Positions 46,402-54,426 of a stretch of 64,000 bases of DNA are shown here, in pieces. The DNA lies in NCBI RefSeq assembly GCF_013344685.1, contig NZ_CP050137.1, positions 2,535,001-2,599,000 on the forward strand, given 5' to 3'. The translations under genes and the position numbers were made by a program. The notes beneath the pieces were generated by a model. The model was not told the origin of the DNA and searched no databases. It saw only the letters and a list, made by a program, of their open reading frames with translations. Source of the stretch: Sphingomonas sp. CL5.1 (lineage in GTDB: Bacteria > Pseudomonadota > Alphaproteobacteria > Sphingomonadales > Sphingomonadaceae). The number at the start of each line of letters is the position of its first letter. The first letter of the stretch is position 1.

Positions 46402-48543
46402 ATGCGGCTAGAAATACTTGCGTGCTGCGTGGCGGCATTCGCTGTCGTGGCGGACTGTGCACTGGCATCCGCAAGATCGCCATCGGGGCATTGGACAATC
46501 GACGACATTGTCACGATTCCCGAAGTGATCGACGTCGCGCTCTCCTCTGACGGTCGCTCAGCGGCATACCTCCTGCGCGTCGCTGATATTGGAAAGGATC
46601 GACCTGACTTCGAGCTGCACGTGCTGAATATCGGAACTCGCCGGGACCGGATCGTGGCCAGATCAGTCTGGATCGACCGTTTGCGATCAGTGCCAGCTCG
46701 TTCATCCTGGAGTATGCTCGCCGACTTCGGAAAGGGGGTGCAACTCTACGAGTTTGAAGACGACGGGCCGCCGCATCCCGTGATCGAGAACCCGGACACG
46801 GTGCTGGTGGGGACCGCGGACGGCGCAGAGTTTGGCTACACCGGAACGCTACCCATTCGCTTTGGCGTGACCTTTTATGATTGGTCGCCTGATGGACGGC
46901 GGCTGTTCTATTCCACGCTGCATGCCAAGGTGCCGAAGAGGCAGTTGATATTCGATGAGGATGTGGTCGCGGCCGGTGTGCGTCGGCGATGGTCGCCGCA
47001 GGTCTCGGTCCAGTTCTTTTTGCGAGAGGGCACCGGCACGCCTTATGCGATTGCCGAGGTCGCCGATACCGACGTGGTCGCGCGGGCACTCGGGGGCCTC
47101 CCGGTCTGGGGAGCCGGCTATGTCGAATATGGATTGCAGGCGGACGAAAGTAGCGATCCGTCCGTCGCTCGATATCGATGGTCTTTTGACACTCACAGGG
47201 CAAGCCGGGTTTCCGGGTCACCCGATCAAGCGGCGCGAGAGATTACTATTGGCCCGTGGGGCGGCCGACTGGCGATCGAATGGCAAGGAAGCCAGCGGCA
47301 TTTGCTGGAACGCGTCGGTTCCGAGGTGATCGATTACGGCGCCACCGATCTATCGATTTCCGATCCGCGATCCCCGGGTTCATGGCGTGCTCCAGATGGC
47401 GAGTTTTCTGTGGTCGCAGCGAGAAGTCCCGTGGATGGGCGATATAGCCTTTTGCGTGTTGATCGCTCGGGTCGGCAAATGCCGATCGAAACGCGTGGGA
47501 GCCTTCGACACTGTGCGTTTCGGTCCGATGCGAGCACCGGGATCTGCGTGCATGAGGGCTTGACTCAGCCTCCCGAACTCGTGGCAGTGTCGAGCCGGAC
47601 AGGGCGTATCAAGCGTATTCGCTCGATCGCCGCGAAGTACGATCAGCTCCAACCATTTCATGTCGAAAAGCGAACCTTCGTCAATGCGCTTGGTTTTAAG
47701 TCCCTCGCGTTCGTCATATTTCCGCGCGGGTACAAACGCGGTCAAAAATATCCAGCGATCATTATCAATCATGGTGGAGATGCTGACGAGCGGTTTGGCT
47801 CATTCGACTTGCAATGGAGCTATCCTGTGCAATCGCTCGCCGAGCGCGGGTATGTCGTCATTCTCGCCAACGAGCCGTATCCATCGCAGAGCAAAATGCT
47901 CGAGGCGGCAAACAGGACCTGGATCAGTTGCAACGGCGAAATCCCGCCTTCAGAAGTGCAGCGTCAGATATGGCTCAATGCCGTTGAAAGCTTCCGGGCG
48001 GTGATCACGACTCTAGCCGCCGAGGGTCTGATAGACGCCGACCGCGTCGGGATCGCTGGATACAGCTACGGATCGCAGCTCACGAATGTTGCCATCACTC
48101 AAACCGGGCTGTTCAAGGCTGCCTCAAGCGGGGACGGCGGCTATCTGGAAGTAGCATCCTATCGAAACCATATTTGCGGCTATCGGGCCATCTACGGGGG
48201 GCCGCCAAACGATCCTTCAGCACATCGAAACTACGTCGCATTCGCGCCTGCCTATCGTGCGAAGAACTCACGAACGCCGCTTCTCCAGCAGATGGCGGAA
48301 CCTCATGATGGAGCGGTCGAACTTTACCAGGCGATGCGCGCTGCGGGTGTGCCCACGACCATAACGCTATATCCAGGAGAGGCACCGTCTGCGGACGAAA
48401 CGCACGTCTTTCACATTCCTTCAAATCAGCGAGCGGCTATGGAGGAGAACATCGAATGGTTCGATTTCTGGCTGCGCGGTATCAGGCCAAGTGGATCAGG
48501 CTCGGTCGCGCGGGCGAAAGTCAGCACGGCGAACGCTCAATAG
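46402..48543 (+). CDS. lasso peptide isopeptidase (prolyl oligopeptidase-like)
   Basis: A 713-residue S9-type serine hydrolase with an N-terminal signal peptide, a beta-propeller-like half, and an alpha/beta-hydrolase half. Likely triad: S555 in GYSYGS, D636 in EPHDGA, H668 in DETHVF. In lasso clusters of this type (AtxE-like) the enzyme opens the isopeptide bond and linearises the re-imported peptide. It lies 5 nt after the receptor and converges on the cyclase gene, 21 nt apart. Identity comes from the context plus motifs. Confidence 0.85.
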   Translation: MRLEILACCVAAFAVVADCALASARSPSGHWTIDDIVTIPEVIDVALSSDGRSAAYLLRVADIGKDRPDFELHVLNIGTRRDRIVARSVWIDRLRSVPARSSWSMLADFGKGVQLYEFEDDGPPHPVIENPDTVLVGTADGAEFGYTGTLPIRFGVTFYDWSPDGRRLFYSTLHAKVPKRQLIFDEDVVAAGVRRRWSPQVSVQFFLREGTGTPYAIAEVADTDVVARALGGLPVWGAGYVEYGLQADESSDPSVARYRWSFDTHRASRVSGSPDQAAREITIGPWGGRLAIEWQGSQRHLLERVGSEVIDYGATDLSISDPRSPGSWRAPDGEFSVVAARSPVDGRYSLLRVDRSGRQMPIETRGSLRHCAFRSDASTGICVHEGLTQPPELVAVSSRTGRIKRIRSIAAKYDQLQPFHVEKRTFVNALGFKSLAFVIFPRGYKRGQKYPAIIINHGGDADERFGSFDLQWSYPVQSLAERGYVVILANEPYPSQSKMLEAANRTWISCNGEIPPSEVQRQIWLNAVESFRAVITTLAAEGLIDADRVGIAGYSYGSQLTNVAITQTGLFKAASSGDGGYLEVASYRNHICGYRAIYGGPPNDPSAHRNYVAFAPAYRAKNSRTPLLQQMAEPHDGAVELYQAMRAAGVPTTITLYPGEAPSADETHVFHIPSNQRAAMEENIEWFDFWLRGIRPSGSGSVARAKVSTANAQ

Positions 48544-48564
48544 CGTCGGTCATTTTTCTCGCGC

Positions 48565-50298
48565 TCAAGCCCAGCAGCGCGCCCAAGTCTCCGCAGCCAC
48601 CAGACCAAGCAGTCGCCGTGGCTGGGCTGGCGTGAAATCGTAGCGTTGCCCGCTGTGAGGATCGGCGGGAATACACGTTACAATTTCATTGTCTGCGAGG
48701 AATCCTGAGCGAAGCTGATCGAGGATCTTGGCCTCATTTTCCCAAAAAAGATGATCCAGGAACCCTGACGGGCCACCTTTCGATCGGCGACAAACGATGG
48801 GTGCGGGCAGGTCTTGCGTGAATGCTGATCGAGCTACCGATCGGTCGATGCCGTTGCACACCCATTCCCAACTTGGAATACCCAGACACATTTCGACGAT
48901 CGGCTGCGCGAGAAGCGGCGAGATCGTGGGCGGATGTGTCAGTCGAGTGTGGAATCCATCATTTCCAAGGGCGCGCCTGATCATTCGGACATGAGCTGCG
49001 GATCCGGGCAGGGTCGCGCTTGGCGGCTTGAACCAGGGATGTGGTGGCGCACTGTCGAGTGCCTGATCCAATCGCGACGGAACGAGAAACGACGGATCGC
49101 CGGTGGCCGCCCTTCGCGAGGACCTTCCGAAAATGCGTCCAAGCGTATGTCTGGCTATTGTCGTCAGGTCGCCGCCGGTGAGGGTCGCGACATCGCGGAT
49201 TGTTCCGACCAGCTCACGAAGCGGAGATCGTGCATATAGTCGGTCAACGACGGGAGTCACCGACTGCATGAGGCCAAAGACGCCGTCACCGCCCTCACCG
49301 GAAAAGAAGGCCGCCACCGGCATGCTTTCCGCCACCGCATCCTGAGCCAGCGCGATAGATTGCGCATAGGGCGCCAGGAATGGCCTCGGGACGGTTGCCA
49401 CCACGGGGGCAGCGATGTTCACCTGATCAAGCTGATATTGGAAAGTGCGCAGCGGCATGCAGAACGCGTCAGCCGCCTGCTGGGCGAACGCGCGCTCATC
49501 TCCCTCCCGATCTGACCAGGCCATATTCAGGCCGCACGCTGAAATCGGCAAACGACCAAGCACCGAGCCGATGATCGAGGAATCCAGACCACCCGACATT
49601 CCGAGCACGATCCCGTCGAAGCAGCCTGCCCAGGCCCGCATGGTGTCAACGACGGTGAGCCGCAATTCCTCCGGGTCGATGACACGCGATCTTGTACGTG
49701 ATGCGACATGGTCCCATGGAGACCAGAGCGCGCAGGTATCGGAGCCGCCGGAGCCGACGTGCAATGCGTAGCCTGGGAGGAGTTCTCTCACGCCACTTAA
49801 GCAGGTCCGCTCGCCCAGGTGATGCAAATCCCAAAGGTGGACGGTCAGCCCCTCGACGTCGACCCGAAGATTGGCGCGAGCCGTGCTCGGATAATCGAGG
49901 ATCTCGGCAGCGATAATGATTTGTTGGCTGTGGCGGAGCCAGTATGCGGGAAGAGTTCCGGAAGGGTCACGAAGGACACGGCACCCGCCGTCTTGCGTTT
50001 CGACGAACGCAACGTAACCACCCCAGAATTCTTCGAACAAGCTGGAGCCGTTGGTTTTGCGGATTCTTTCCTCCTGCTCGCTCGTCAGCGTGAGAACGCG
50101 TCGCGCAGGTCGGGAGCGTGTGAAGAGATGACCGACAATGGCGCCAACGTCGCCAATCCGGATGGCCTCTTTCGACGCCCATAGCCGAAAATACGCTCGA
50201 TTGACTATCAGGTGCAGATCTGGCGGCAGAATGCCCAAATTTTTGTCGGCCTCGGGAGGGACGTCACCGATCAGGCCGAGGTAGCGCGGCGCGGTCAT
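48565..50298 (-). CDS. lasso macrolactam synthetase (C protein, asparagine-synthetase-like)
   Basis: A 577-residue asparagine synthetase B homologue. The N-terminal glutaminase half lacks the catalytic Cys2, as in McjC-type enzymes, while the ATP-pyrophosphatase loop SGGLDSS is intact at 235-241. It adenylates the side-chain acid of the core and lets Gly1 attack it, closing the ring. It starts with an ATGA overlap on the B gene. Confidence 0.9.
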   Translation of the reverse strand: MTAPRYLGLIGDVPPEADKNLGILPPDLHLIVNRAYFRLWASKEAIRIGDVGAIVGHLFTRSRPARRVLTLTSEQEERIRKTNGSSLFEEFWGGYVAFVETQDGGCRVLRDPSGTLPAYWLRHSQQIIIAAEILDYPSTARANLRVDVEGLTVHLWDLHHLGERTCLSGVRELLPGYALHVGSGGSDTCALWSPWDHVASRTRSRVIDPEELRLTVVDTMRAWAGCFDGIVLGMSGGLDSSIIGSVLGRLPISACGLNMAWSDREGDERAFAQQAADAFCMPLRTFQYQLDQVNIAAPVVATVPRPFLAPYAQSIALAQDAVAESMPVAAFFSGEGGDGVFGLMQSVTPVVDRLYARSPLRELVGTIRDVATLTGGDLTTIARHTLGRIFGRSSRRAATGDPSFLVPSRLDQALDSAPPHPWFKPPSATLPGSAAHVRMIRRALGNDGFHTRLTHPPTISPLLAQPIVEMCLGIPSWEWVCNGIDRSVARSAFTQDLPAPIVCRRSKGGPSGFLDHLFWENEAKILDQLRSGFLADNEIVTCIPADPHSGQRYDFTPAQPRRLLGLVAAETWARCWA

Positions 50299-50942
50299 GC
50301 GGCAAAGATCGGCTGGAAGGCGGAAACTCGCTCCAATGAATCGCCAATCAGCCGGTCCTCACACTGTACCCAGCAGTGCGCTGCTATCGGGAGCTGGACG
50401 CCGATTATTACGGTCGGGCTATGGCCGAAGCTTCGCAACATTTGTGCGATCGCCAGGCTTCGCGGGACGCACAGGTCGCGGGACGGCGTAAGCATCTGGA
50501 TCGTGCAGAAGGCGCGAGAGATATCCGCCTCCGTGACCCGGTGACCTCGACGGGAAGACGTGCCATCCTGCTCGGACGCCGTTTTCAGCGATTTCAAGAT
50601 ATCGGCGAGATGAAGATGACAAATGCGCCGGATCGCCGAAAACTGCATGAAGAAAGCTTGGGGCAAAAGCGCGAGCGCCTGGCGAAAATGCCCAGCATGC
50701 GTATAGCTGGAACGGGGTTGGAGTATCTGAGGCATCTCCGGACCCGGATTCTCGGTCCAGGTAATTAGATGAGCGTCGAGTAGGGCGTGATAATCTCTGG
50801 CGCTCGCCGACCCGCGCAAGAATGACAGGAATCGTCGTCCTGTTTCACCGCGAAGAAGAAAGTATCGACCCCGATATTCGTCAAGTATGACCGGGACTTC
50901 TCCGACGGCGCACGCGTGCAGGCCGGTTGCGACCTTGAACAT
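50295..50942 (-). CDS. fused lasso B protein (RRE plus leader peptidase)
   Basis: A 215-residue B protein with both functions in one chain. Residues 1-75 resemble a PqqD-like RiPP recognition element (GEVPVILDEYRGRYFLL), and the C-terminal half is a transglutaminase-like cysteine protease with C158, H189 and D201 as the likely triad (DLCVPRSLA; AAHCWVQ; GDSLERV). It binds the leader and cuts it after Arg21 of the precursor. AGGAG lies 6 nt before ATG 50942. Confidence 0.9.
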   Translation of the reverse strand: MFKVATGLHACAVGEVPVILDEYRGRYFLLRGETGRRFLSFLRGSASARDYHALLDAHLITWTENPGPEMPQILQPRSSYTHAGHFRQALALLPQAFFMQFSAIRRICHLHLADILKSLKTASEQDGTSSRRGHRVTEADISRAFCTIQMLTPSRDLCVPRSLAIAQMLRSFGHSPTVIIGVQLPIAAHCWVQCEDRLIGDSLERVSAFQPIFAA

Positions 50943-50970
50943 TCATCACTCCTGATCGCGCGATGGCAAA

Positions 50971-50999
50971 GGGACGCGCGGCCGAATGGCGCGCGTCCC
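50971..50999 (-). promoter_or_regulatory. intercistronic hairpin between lasso A and B
   Basis: GGGACGCGC (50971-50979) pairs with GCGCGTCCC (50991-50999), 9 perfect pairs extended by GCC/GGC (81-83 with 88-90) with a one-base bulge. On the minus strand it follows the A stop by 6 nt and precedes TTT. Such hairpins protect the 3' end or partly stop transcription so that precursor mRNA exceeds that of the enzymes. Confidence 0.6.
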
Positions 51000-51005
51000 A
51001 TCCCA

Positions 51006-51143
51006 TCAGTCGTCCTGGGTGAGGCCGAACTCCTTGCGCAGGGCGCCGCCGCTATCGTCGCCACCGACCGGCGAGATGCCGCGGGTGAGTTCGACGACGT
51101 CACCGAGATCGACGACGTCTTCCGAGATTTCAAAGCGGTCCAT
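51006..51143 (-). CDS. lasso peptide precursor (A)
   Basis: A 45-residue precursor. Leader residues 1-21 start MDRFEISEDVVDLGD and end V-E-L-T-R, with Thr at -2, the conserved position for B/C recognition. The core is residues 22-45 (51009-51080), beginning GISPVGGDD and ending EFGLTQDD. Gly1 should be joined to Asp8 or Asp9; both are possible. F18 is a likely steric plug. A perfect AAGGAGG (51149-51155) lies 5 nt before the ATG. The Asp8 and the GL-x-DD tail recall sphingonodin-type peptides, as I remember them. Confidence 0.9.
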   Translation of the reverse strand: MDRFEISEDVVDLGDVVELTRGISPVGGDDSGGALRKEFGLTQDD

Positions 51144-51218
51144 AATAACCTCCTTGTTTGATCGCGACTCTATTTGCCGCCTTTAGGAGGCTTCCACAGA
51201 CGATCCGGGCGTTCTATT

Positions 51219-51235
51219 TTATAATCCGATTATAA
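51219..51235. promoter_or_regulatory. 17-bp AT-rich palindrome upstream of lasso precursor
   Basis: TTATAATC (51219-51226), one base, GATTATAA (51228-51235), perfect symmetry in an otherwise GC-rich window. It lies 76 nt before the precursor start and contains TATAAT-like -10 elements on both strands, without a good -35. It is a candidate operator or promoter core of the lasso A-B-C operon. Confidence 0.5.
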
Positions 51236-51261
51236 TCTTCTCAGGATGCGCCACGCATTTC

Positions 51262-51486
51262 TCATGGGTGTGGATCTTTCCGGCGTTTGAAGGATCGATC
51301 TCCAGCCATGAAGTGGGCGATCATCGGAACGATGAGACGTTCTGGTGGAAGGGGCGCGTGCAAGCCCGTCTCGGCTGCGTGCGCGCGAGCATAGGCAAGC
51401 AGATCGCGGTGCACCGATGCCGTCAGCTCGATCGTCAATTTGACCGGCTTCTCGTCCTCGATAGGGCCGAGCTTCAACTTCGCCAT
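51262..51486 (-). CDS. DUF2274-like protein of the trb operon
   Basis: A 74-residue protein (MAKLKLGPIEDEKPVKLTIEL, then VHRDLLAYARAHAAETG). Small proteins of this type (DUF2274) usually follow trbI in Trb-type conjugation operons. ATG 51486 overlaps the trbI stop by one base; GTG 51489 is possible. It is the last trb gene before the lasso operon. Confidence 0.82.
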   Translation of the reverse strand: MAKLKLGPIEDEKPVKLTIELTASVHRDLLAYARAHAAETGLHAPLPPERLIVPMIAHFMAGDRSFKRRKDPHP

Positions 51487-52733
51487 CACCGGCCTCCCGA
51501 AATCGGATCGAGGATCAGGTCGCGCGTGACCATCACGCGCAATGGAGCGCCCGGCCTGATCGTCAGCGTCGGTGGCACGTTCACCTCGCGTTGCACGAGC
51601 TGCCGGCCGGTCTGGTTGATCGTGTCCTGGGTGCCGTAGCGAAGCGCGCGAAGCAGTTCGTCATCGTTGTTGGTGGCGAACTCGGTCCCGACGCCGAGCA
51701 GGGTCGAAACCAACGCGGCCTTCAGCATATTGCCCCAATGATAGCTGGTGCCATCCTGAAGCCCGGCAAATCCGCGCGCATCCGCGCCGGGCTGGCGGTC
51801 GAGCAGGATCGATCGCCCGTCGGGCATGATCAGTCGGTCCCAGGCGAGAAGCACGCGGTTCTGGCCAGCGGAGACCTGACTGTCATATTCACCGATCAGC
51901 CGCGCGCCCTGCGGAATGAGGAGGGTGCGTCCGGTAGGGCTGTCATAGACATTCTGCGTCACCTGGGCGGTGATCTGGCCGGGAAGGTCGGACCGGATGC
52001 CCGTGATCAGCGCGGCAGGGATGATGCTGCCGGCCTGCACGATGTTCGGCGACGCCGGGGGCGCCAGCCGCTCCAGGCTGGCGGTCGTGCGATTTCCGCC
52101 GCTCTGGAGGAACGCCCGCTTCGACGTCTGATCCGTCGCCGCCGGTGTGGAACCTTGATCGGCTGACTGTCCCGCCGTCGCCGTCGCAGGAGGCGCAACG
52201 GGCGCGGCGGGATTGGTATCGACCGCTGCCGGGGCAGCGGCGCTGCCGAGAAACAGCTTGCTGGTGCGCGCGGTATCCCGCTCCTGCGCGACGCGCTGGC
52301 GAGCCTGCTCCGCAGCCGTGACCGCCGGGTCGACGGGAGGTTGTGCTCCGATCGATGGGGTCGGGACGTTCTGGCCATTGGCCTGCGCGCTGAGGATGGG
52401 CCGGCCGAGATCGCCGGGAAGCGGGGCGCCGAGCTTCGGCACCTTCGAATAATCGCTCGCCGCTGACGTCACCACGTCCGCCTTGTTCCGGCTGTCGGTA
52501 TCGTAAAGGTTGGCGGCCGCGACATGGCTGCGCGGCTGCAACGCATAGATCAGCGATCCGCCAATCCCCGTTCCGGCGACGATGCCCATGATCGCGAGCG
52601 TCTTGCGGGACAAGCGCATCACACGCGGCGGATCGGCGCGAATCCGAAAGGCTTCCGCGGCATCTACGGCCGGTCCAGTGGGAGGCGCGGCCTCGCTCCC
52701 GGCGGCGTCGGCCGGCTGTGGTTCGGTGCTCAC
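51486..52733 (-). CDS. trbI: TrbI / VirB10-like conjugal transfer protein
   Basis: A 415-residue protein: cytoplasmic tail, one TM segment (LAIMGIVAGTGIGGSLIYAL near 45), a proline- and alanine-rich periplasmic stretch, and a C-terminal VirB10 domain (LITGIRSDLPGQITAQVTQN; LLIPQGARLIGEYDSQVSAG). It spans the envelope and forms the outer part of the type IV channel with TrbG. GTG 52733 overlaps the trbG stop. Confidence 0.93.
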   Translation of the reverse strand: MSTEPQPADAAGSEAAPPTGPAVDAAEAFRIRADPPRVMRLSRKTLAIMGIVAGTGIGGSLIYALQPRSHVAAANLYDTDSRNKADVVTSAASDYSKVPKLGAPLPGDLGRPILSAQANGQNVPTPSIGAQPPVDPAVTAAEQARQRVAQERDTARTSKLFLGSAAAPAAVDTNPAAPVAPPATATAGQSADQGSTPAATDQTSKRAFLQSGGNRTTASLERLAPPASPNIVQAGSIIPAALITGIRSDLPGQITAQVTQNVYDSPTGRTLLIPQGARLIGEYDSQVSAGQNRVLLAWDRLIMPDGRSILLDRQPGADARGFAGLQDGTSYHWGNMLKAALVSTLLGVGTEFATNNDDELLRALRYGTQDTINQTGRQLVQREVNVPPTLTIRPGAPLRVMVTRDLILDPISGGR

Positions 52734-53743
52734 GATCCCCTCCGCCGACGCACGTCCTCGCGCCGGATCGTGACGCGCTGCTGGGTTTTCTTCGTTCCGA
52801 GCCGCAGCTCGGCTGCATCGAACAATCGGTCGATCACCATATAACGGCCCTGAACCCGGTAATTGACCAGTTCGGCGCCACCGTCGGCGCCCAGCACGAA
52901 TACGGGTGGCATTTCTGCGGTCGCGATGCCCTCGGGAAATTCGATATAGGCCTGCCTGCCATCGTCGAACGCGCGCACCGGCCGCCAGGGTGCGCGATCG
53001 CCATCGATCCGATAGCGGAAATTGAGCGCCGCAACCTCGATGCCGGCGCTGACCGGCGCGGCGCGCTCCGCCGCAGCGGTCGCGCTGCGAAGGGCGATGA
53101 GCTGGTCCTGAGGATAGGTCCAGGAGACGCCCGCCATATAGGTGACCGGCGTCGCGCGCAGTTCGAGGTGATAGGTGCGGCGATCGGTGTTGATGACGAG
53201 GTTGGTCACCAGATCGGGCCGCGTCGGTTTCACGAGGATGTGGACGCGCCTGGTCACGCCCTGGCCGCTGCTGGTGTCCCCGATGATCCACCGCACTGTA
53301 TCGCCAGCCGCGACCGGGCCGGGGCCGACCAGCTCCTCGCCTTCCTGCAACGCGATGTCCGTCACCTGTCCCGGTGCCAGATAGATCTGGTAGAGCGCGC
53401 CGTCGGCATAGGGAAATTGCTGGATCGCGTTGAGCCATGAGGTGCGATCGGGCTCGACCCGCGCCGCGGCATTGGCCGCGCCGACCCGCGTCCGGGTATC
53501 CCGCGGTTGCGCCCGCACCGGCGCGGCATGGACACGGTTATGCCGCTTGCTCTTCGCGCGAGGCTTCGCAATCGCGATGGCCTTGCCCTGCGGAGCAGCG
53601 ACTTCGGTGCCCTTTGAAATCGCCGGTTGTTGCGGCGCCACGGTCGCATTCTGCGCGAGCGCTGGCGTGGGGCAGGAAGGGATGCCTGCAACGAGCAGGG
53701 CGCAGGTTAGCGTGCGCGTGCGCAGGCGCGAAGGGTTTGTCAT
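52730..53743 (-). CDS. trbG: TrbG / VirB9-like conjugal transfer protein
   Basis: A 337-residue VirB9/CagX family protein with signal peptide (LTCALLVAGIPSCPTPALA). An N-terminal beta-domain contains YQIYLAPGQVTDIALQ and the C-terminal domain contains FVLGADGGAELVNYRVQGR. It is a component of the outer-membrane core complex. It overlaps trbF and trbI by 4 nt. Confidence 0.93.
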   Translation of the reverse strand: MTNPSRLRTRTLTCALLVAGIPSCPTPALAQNATVAPQQPAISKGTEVAAPQGKAIAIAKPRAKSKRHNRVHAAPVRAQPRDTRTRVGAANAAARVEPDRTSWLNAIQQFPYADGALYQIYLAPGQVTDIALQEGEELVGPGPVAAGDTVRWIIGDTSSGQGVTRRVHILVKPTRPDLVTNLVINTDRRTYHLELRATPVTYMAGVSWTYPQDQLIALRSATAAAERAAPVSAGIEVAALNFRYRIDGDRAPWRPVRAFDDGRQAYIEFPEGIATAEMPPVFVLGADGGAELVNYRVQGRYMVIDRLFDAAELRLGTKKTQQRVTIRREDVRRRRGS

Positions 53744-54423
53744 TGGCTGAGTTCCTTTGACCAGTTGAGGGCGTCCACGAAGATGCCGAGCGGGTTCTTG
53801 CGGAGTCCGTCGGCTGTGCGCGGGGTCTGGTTCACGACGGTCACGATCGCCGACCAGCGCGAGGTTTCGGTGAGCGATCCATCCTGATAGCGCCGTTCGG
53901 TCCAGGCGACCCGGAAGCTGGTCGGCGAGGCCCGGATCACGCTGGAAACGTCGACGGCGACCTGGACCTTGCCGACCAGCGCGAACGGATCGTTGTTGCG
54001 CGCATAGTCATTGAGCACCTGCGCGCCTTTCTCGGTCGCGAAATCATAGGCGCGGAGCCAGTTCTGCCGCAGCACGATCGGATCGGCAGGAATGGTGCGC
54101 ACATCCTCGATGAAAAGCGCAAGGTGCCAGGCGACCTGGGCATCGGTCGGCTGATAGCCGGCTTCGGCCGGTGCGACGGCGCGTGCCTCGCCGAGCTTGT
54201 CCACCTCGACCACCCAGGGCGTGATATGCCCGCGCGCGGCCTGCCAGACGAGGCCGCCGGCAAGGCCGCCCGACAGGGCGAGGCAGCCGAAGAAGGCGAG
54301 TCGCCAGTTTTTGGCCTGTACGCGCGCGGACCCGATGCGATCATCCCATAGTTGGGCCGCACGTTGATAGGGCGTCACCGGCGCGGGTGTGGTGCCATAG
54401 CGCACGGATGGTCGTCGAAACAT
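53740..54423 (-). CDS. trbF: TrbF / VirB8-like conjugal transfer protein
   Basis: A 227-residue bitopic inner-membrane protein: TM near 35-57 (LAFFGCLALSGGLAGGLVWQ) followed by a periplasmic NTF2-like VirB8 domain (FRVAWTERRYQDG). It scaffolds the channel. It lies 3 nt after trbL. Confidence 0.92.
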   Translation of the reverse strand: MFRRPSVRYGTTPAPVTPYQRAAQLWDDRIGSARVQAKNWRLAFFGCLALSGGLAGGLVWQAARGHITPWVVEVDKLGEARAVAPAEAGYQPTDAQVAWHLALFIEDVRTIPADPIVLRQNWLRAYDFATEKGAQVLNDYARNNDPFALVGKVQVAVDVSSVIRASPTSFRVAWTERRYQDGSLTETSRWSAIVTVVNQTPRTADGLRKNPLGIFVDALNWSKELSQ

Positions 54424-54426
54424 CGA

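Noticed and set aside
48565..50298. Ordinary asparagine synthetase
   Set aside because: Catalytic Cys2 of the glutaminase domain is absent, and it overlaps a lasso B gene next to a precursor.
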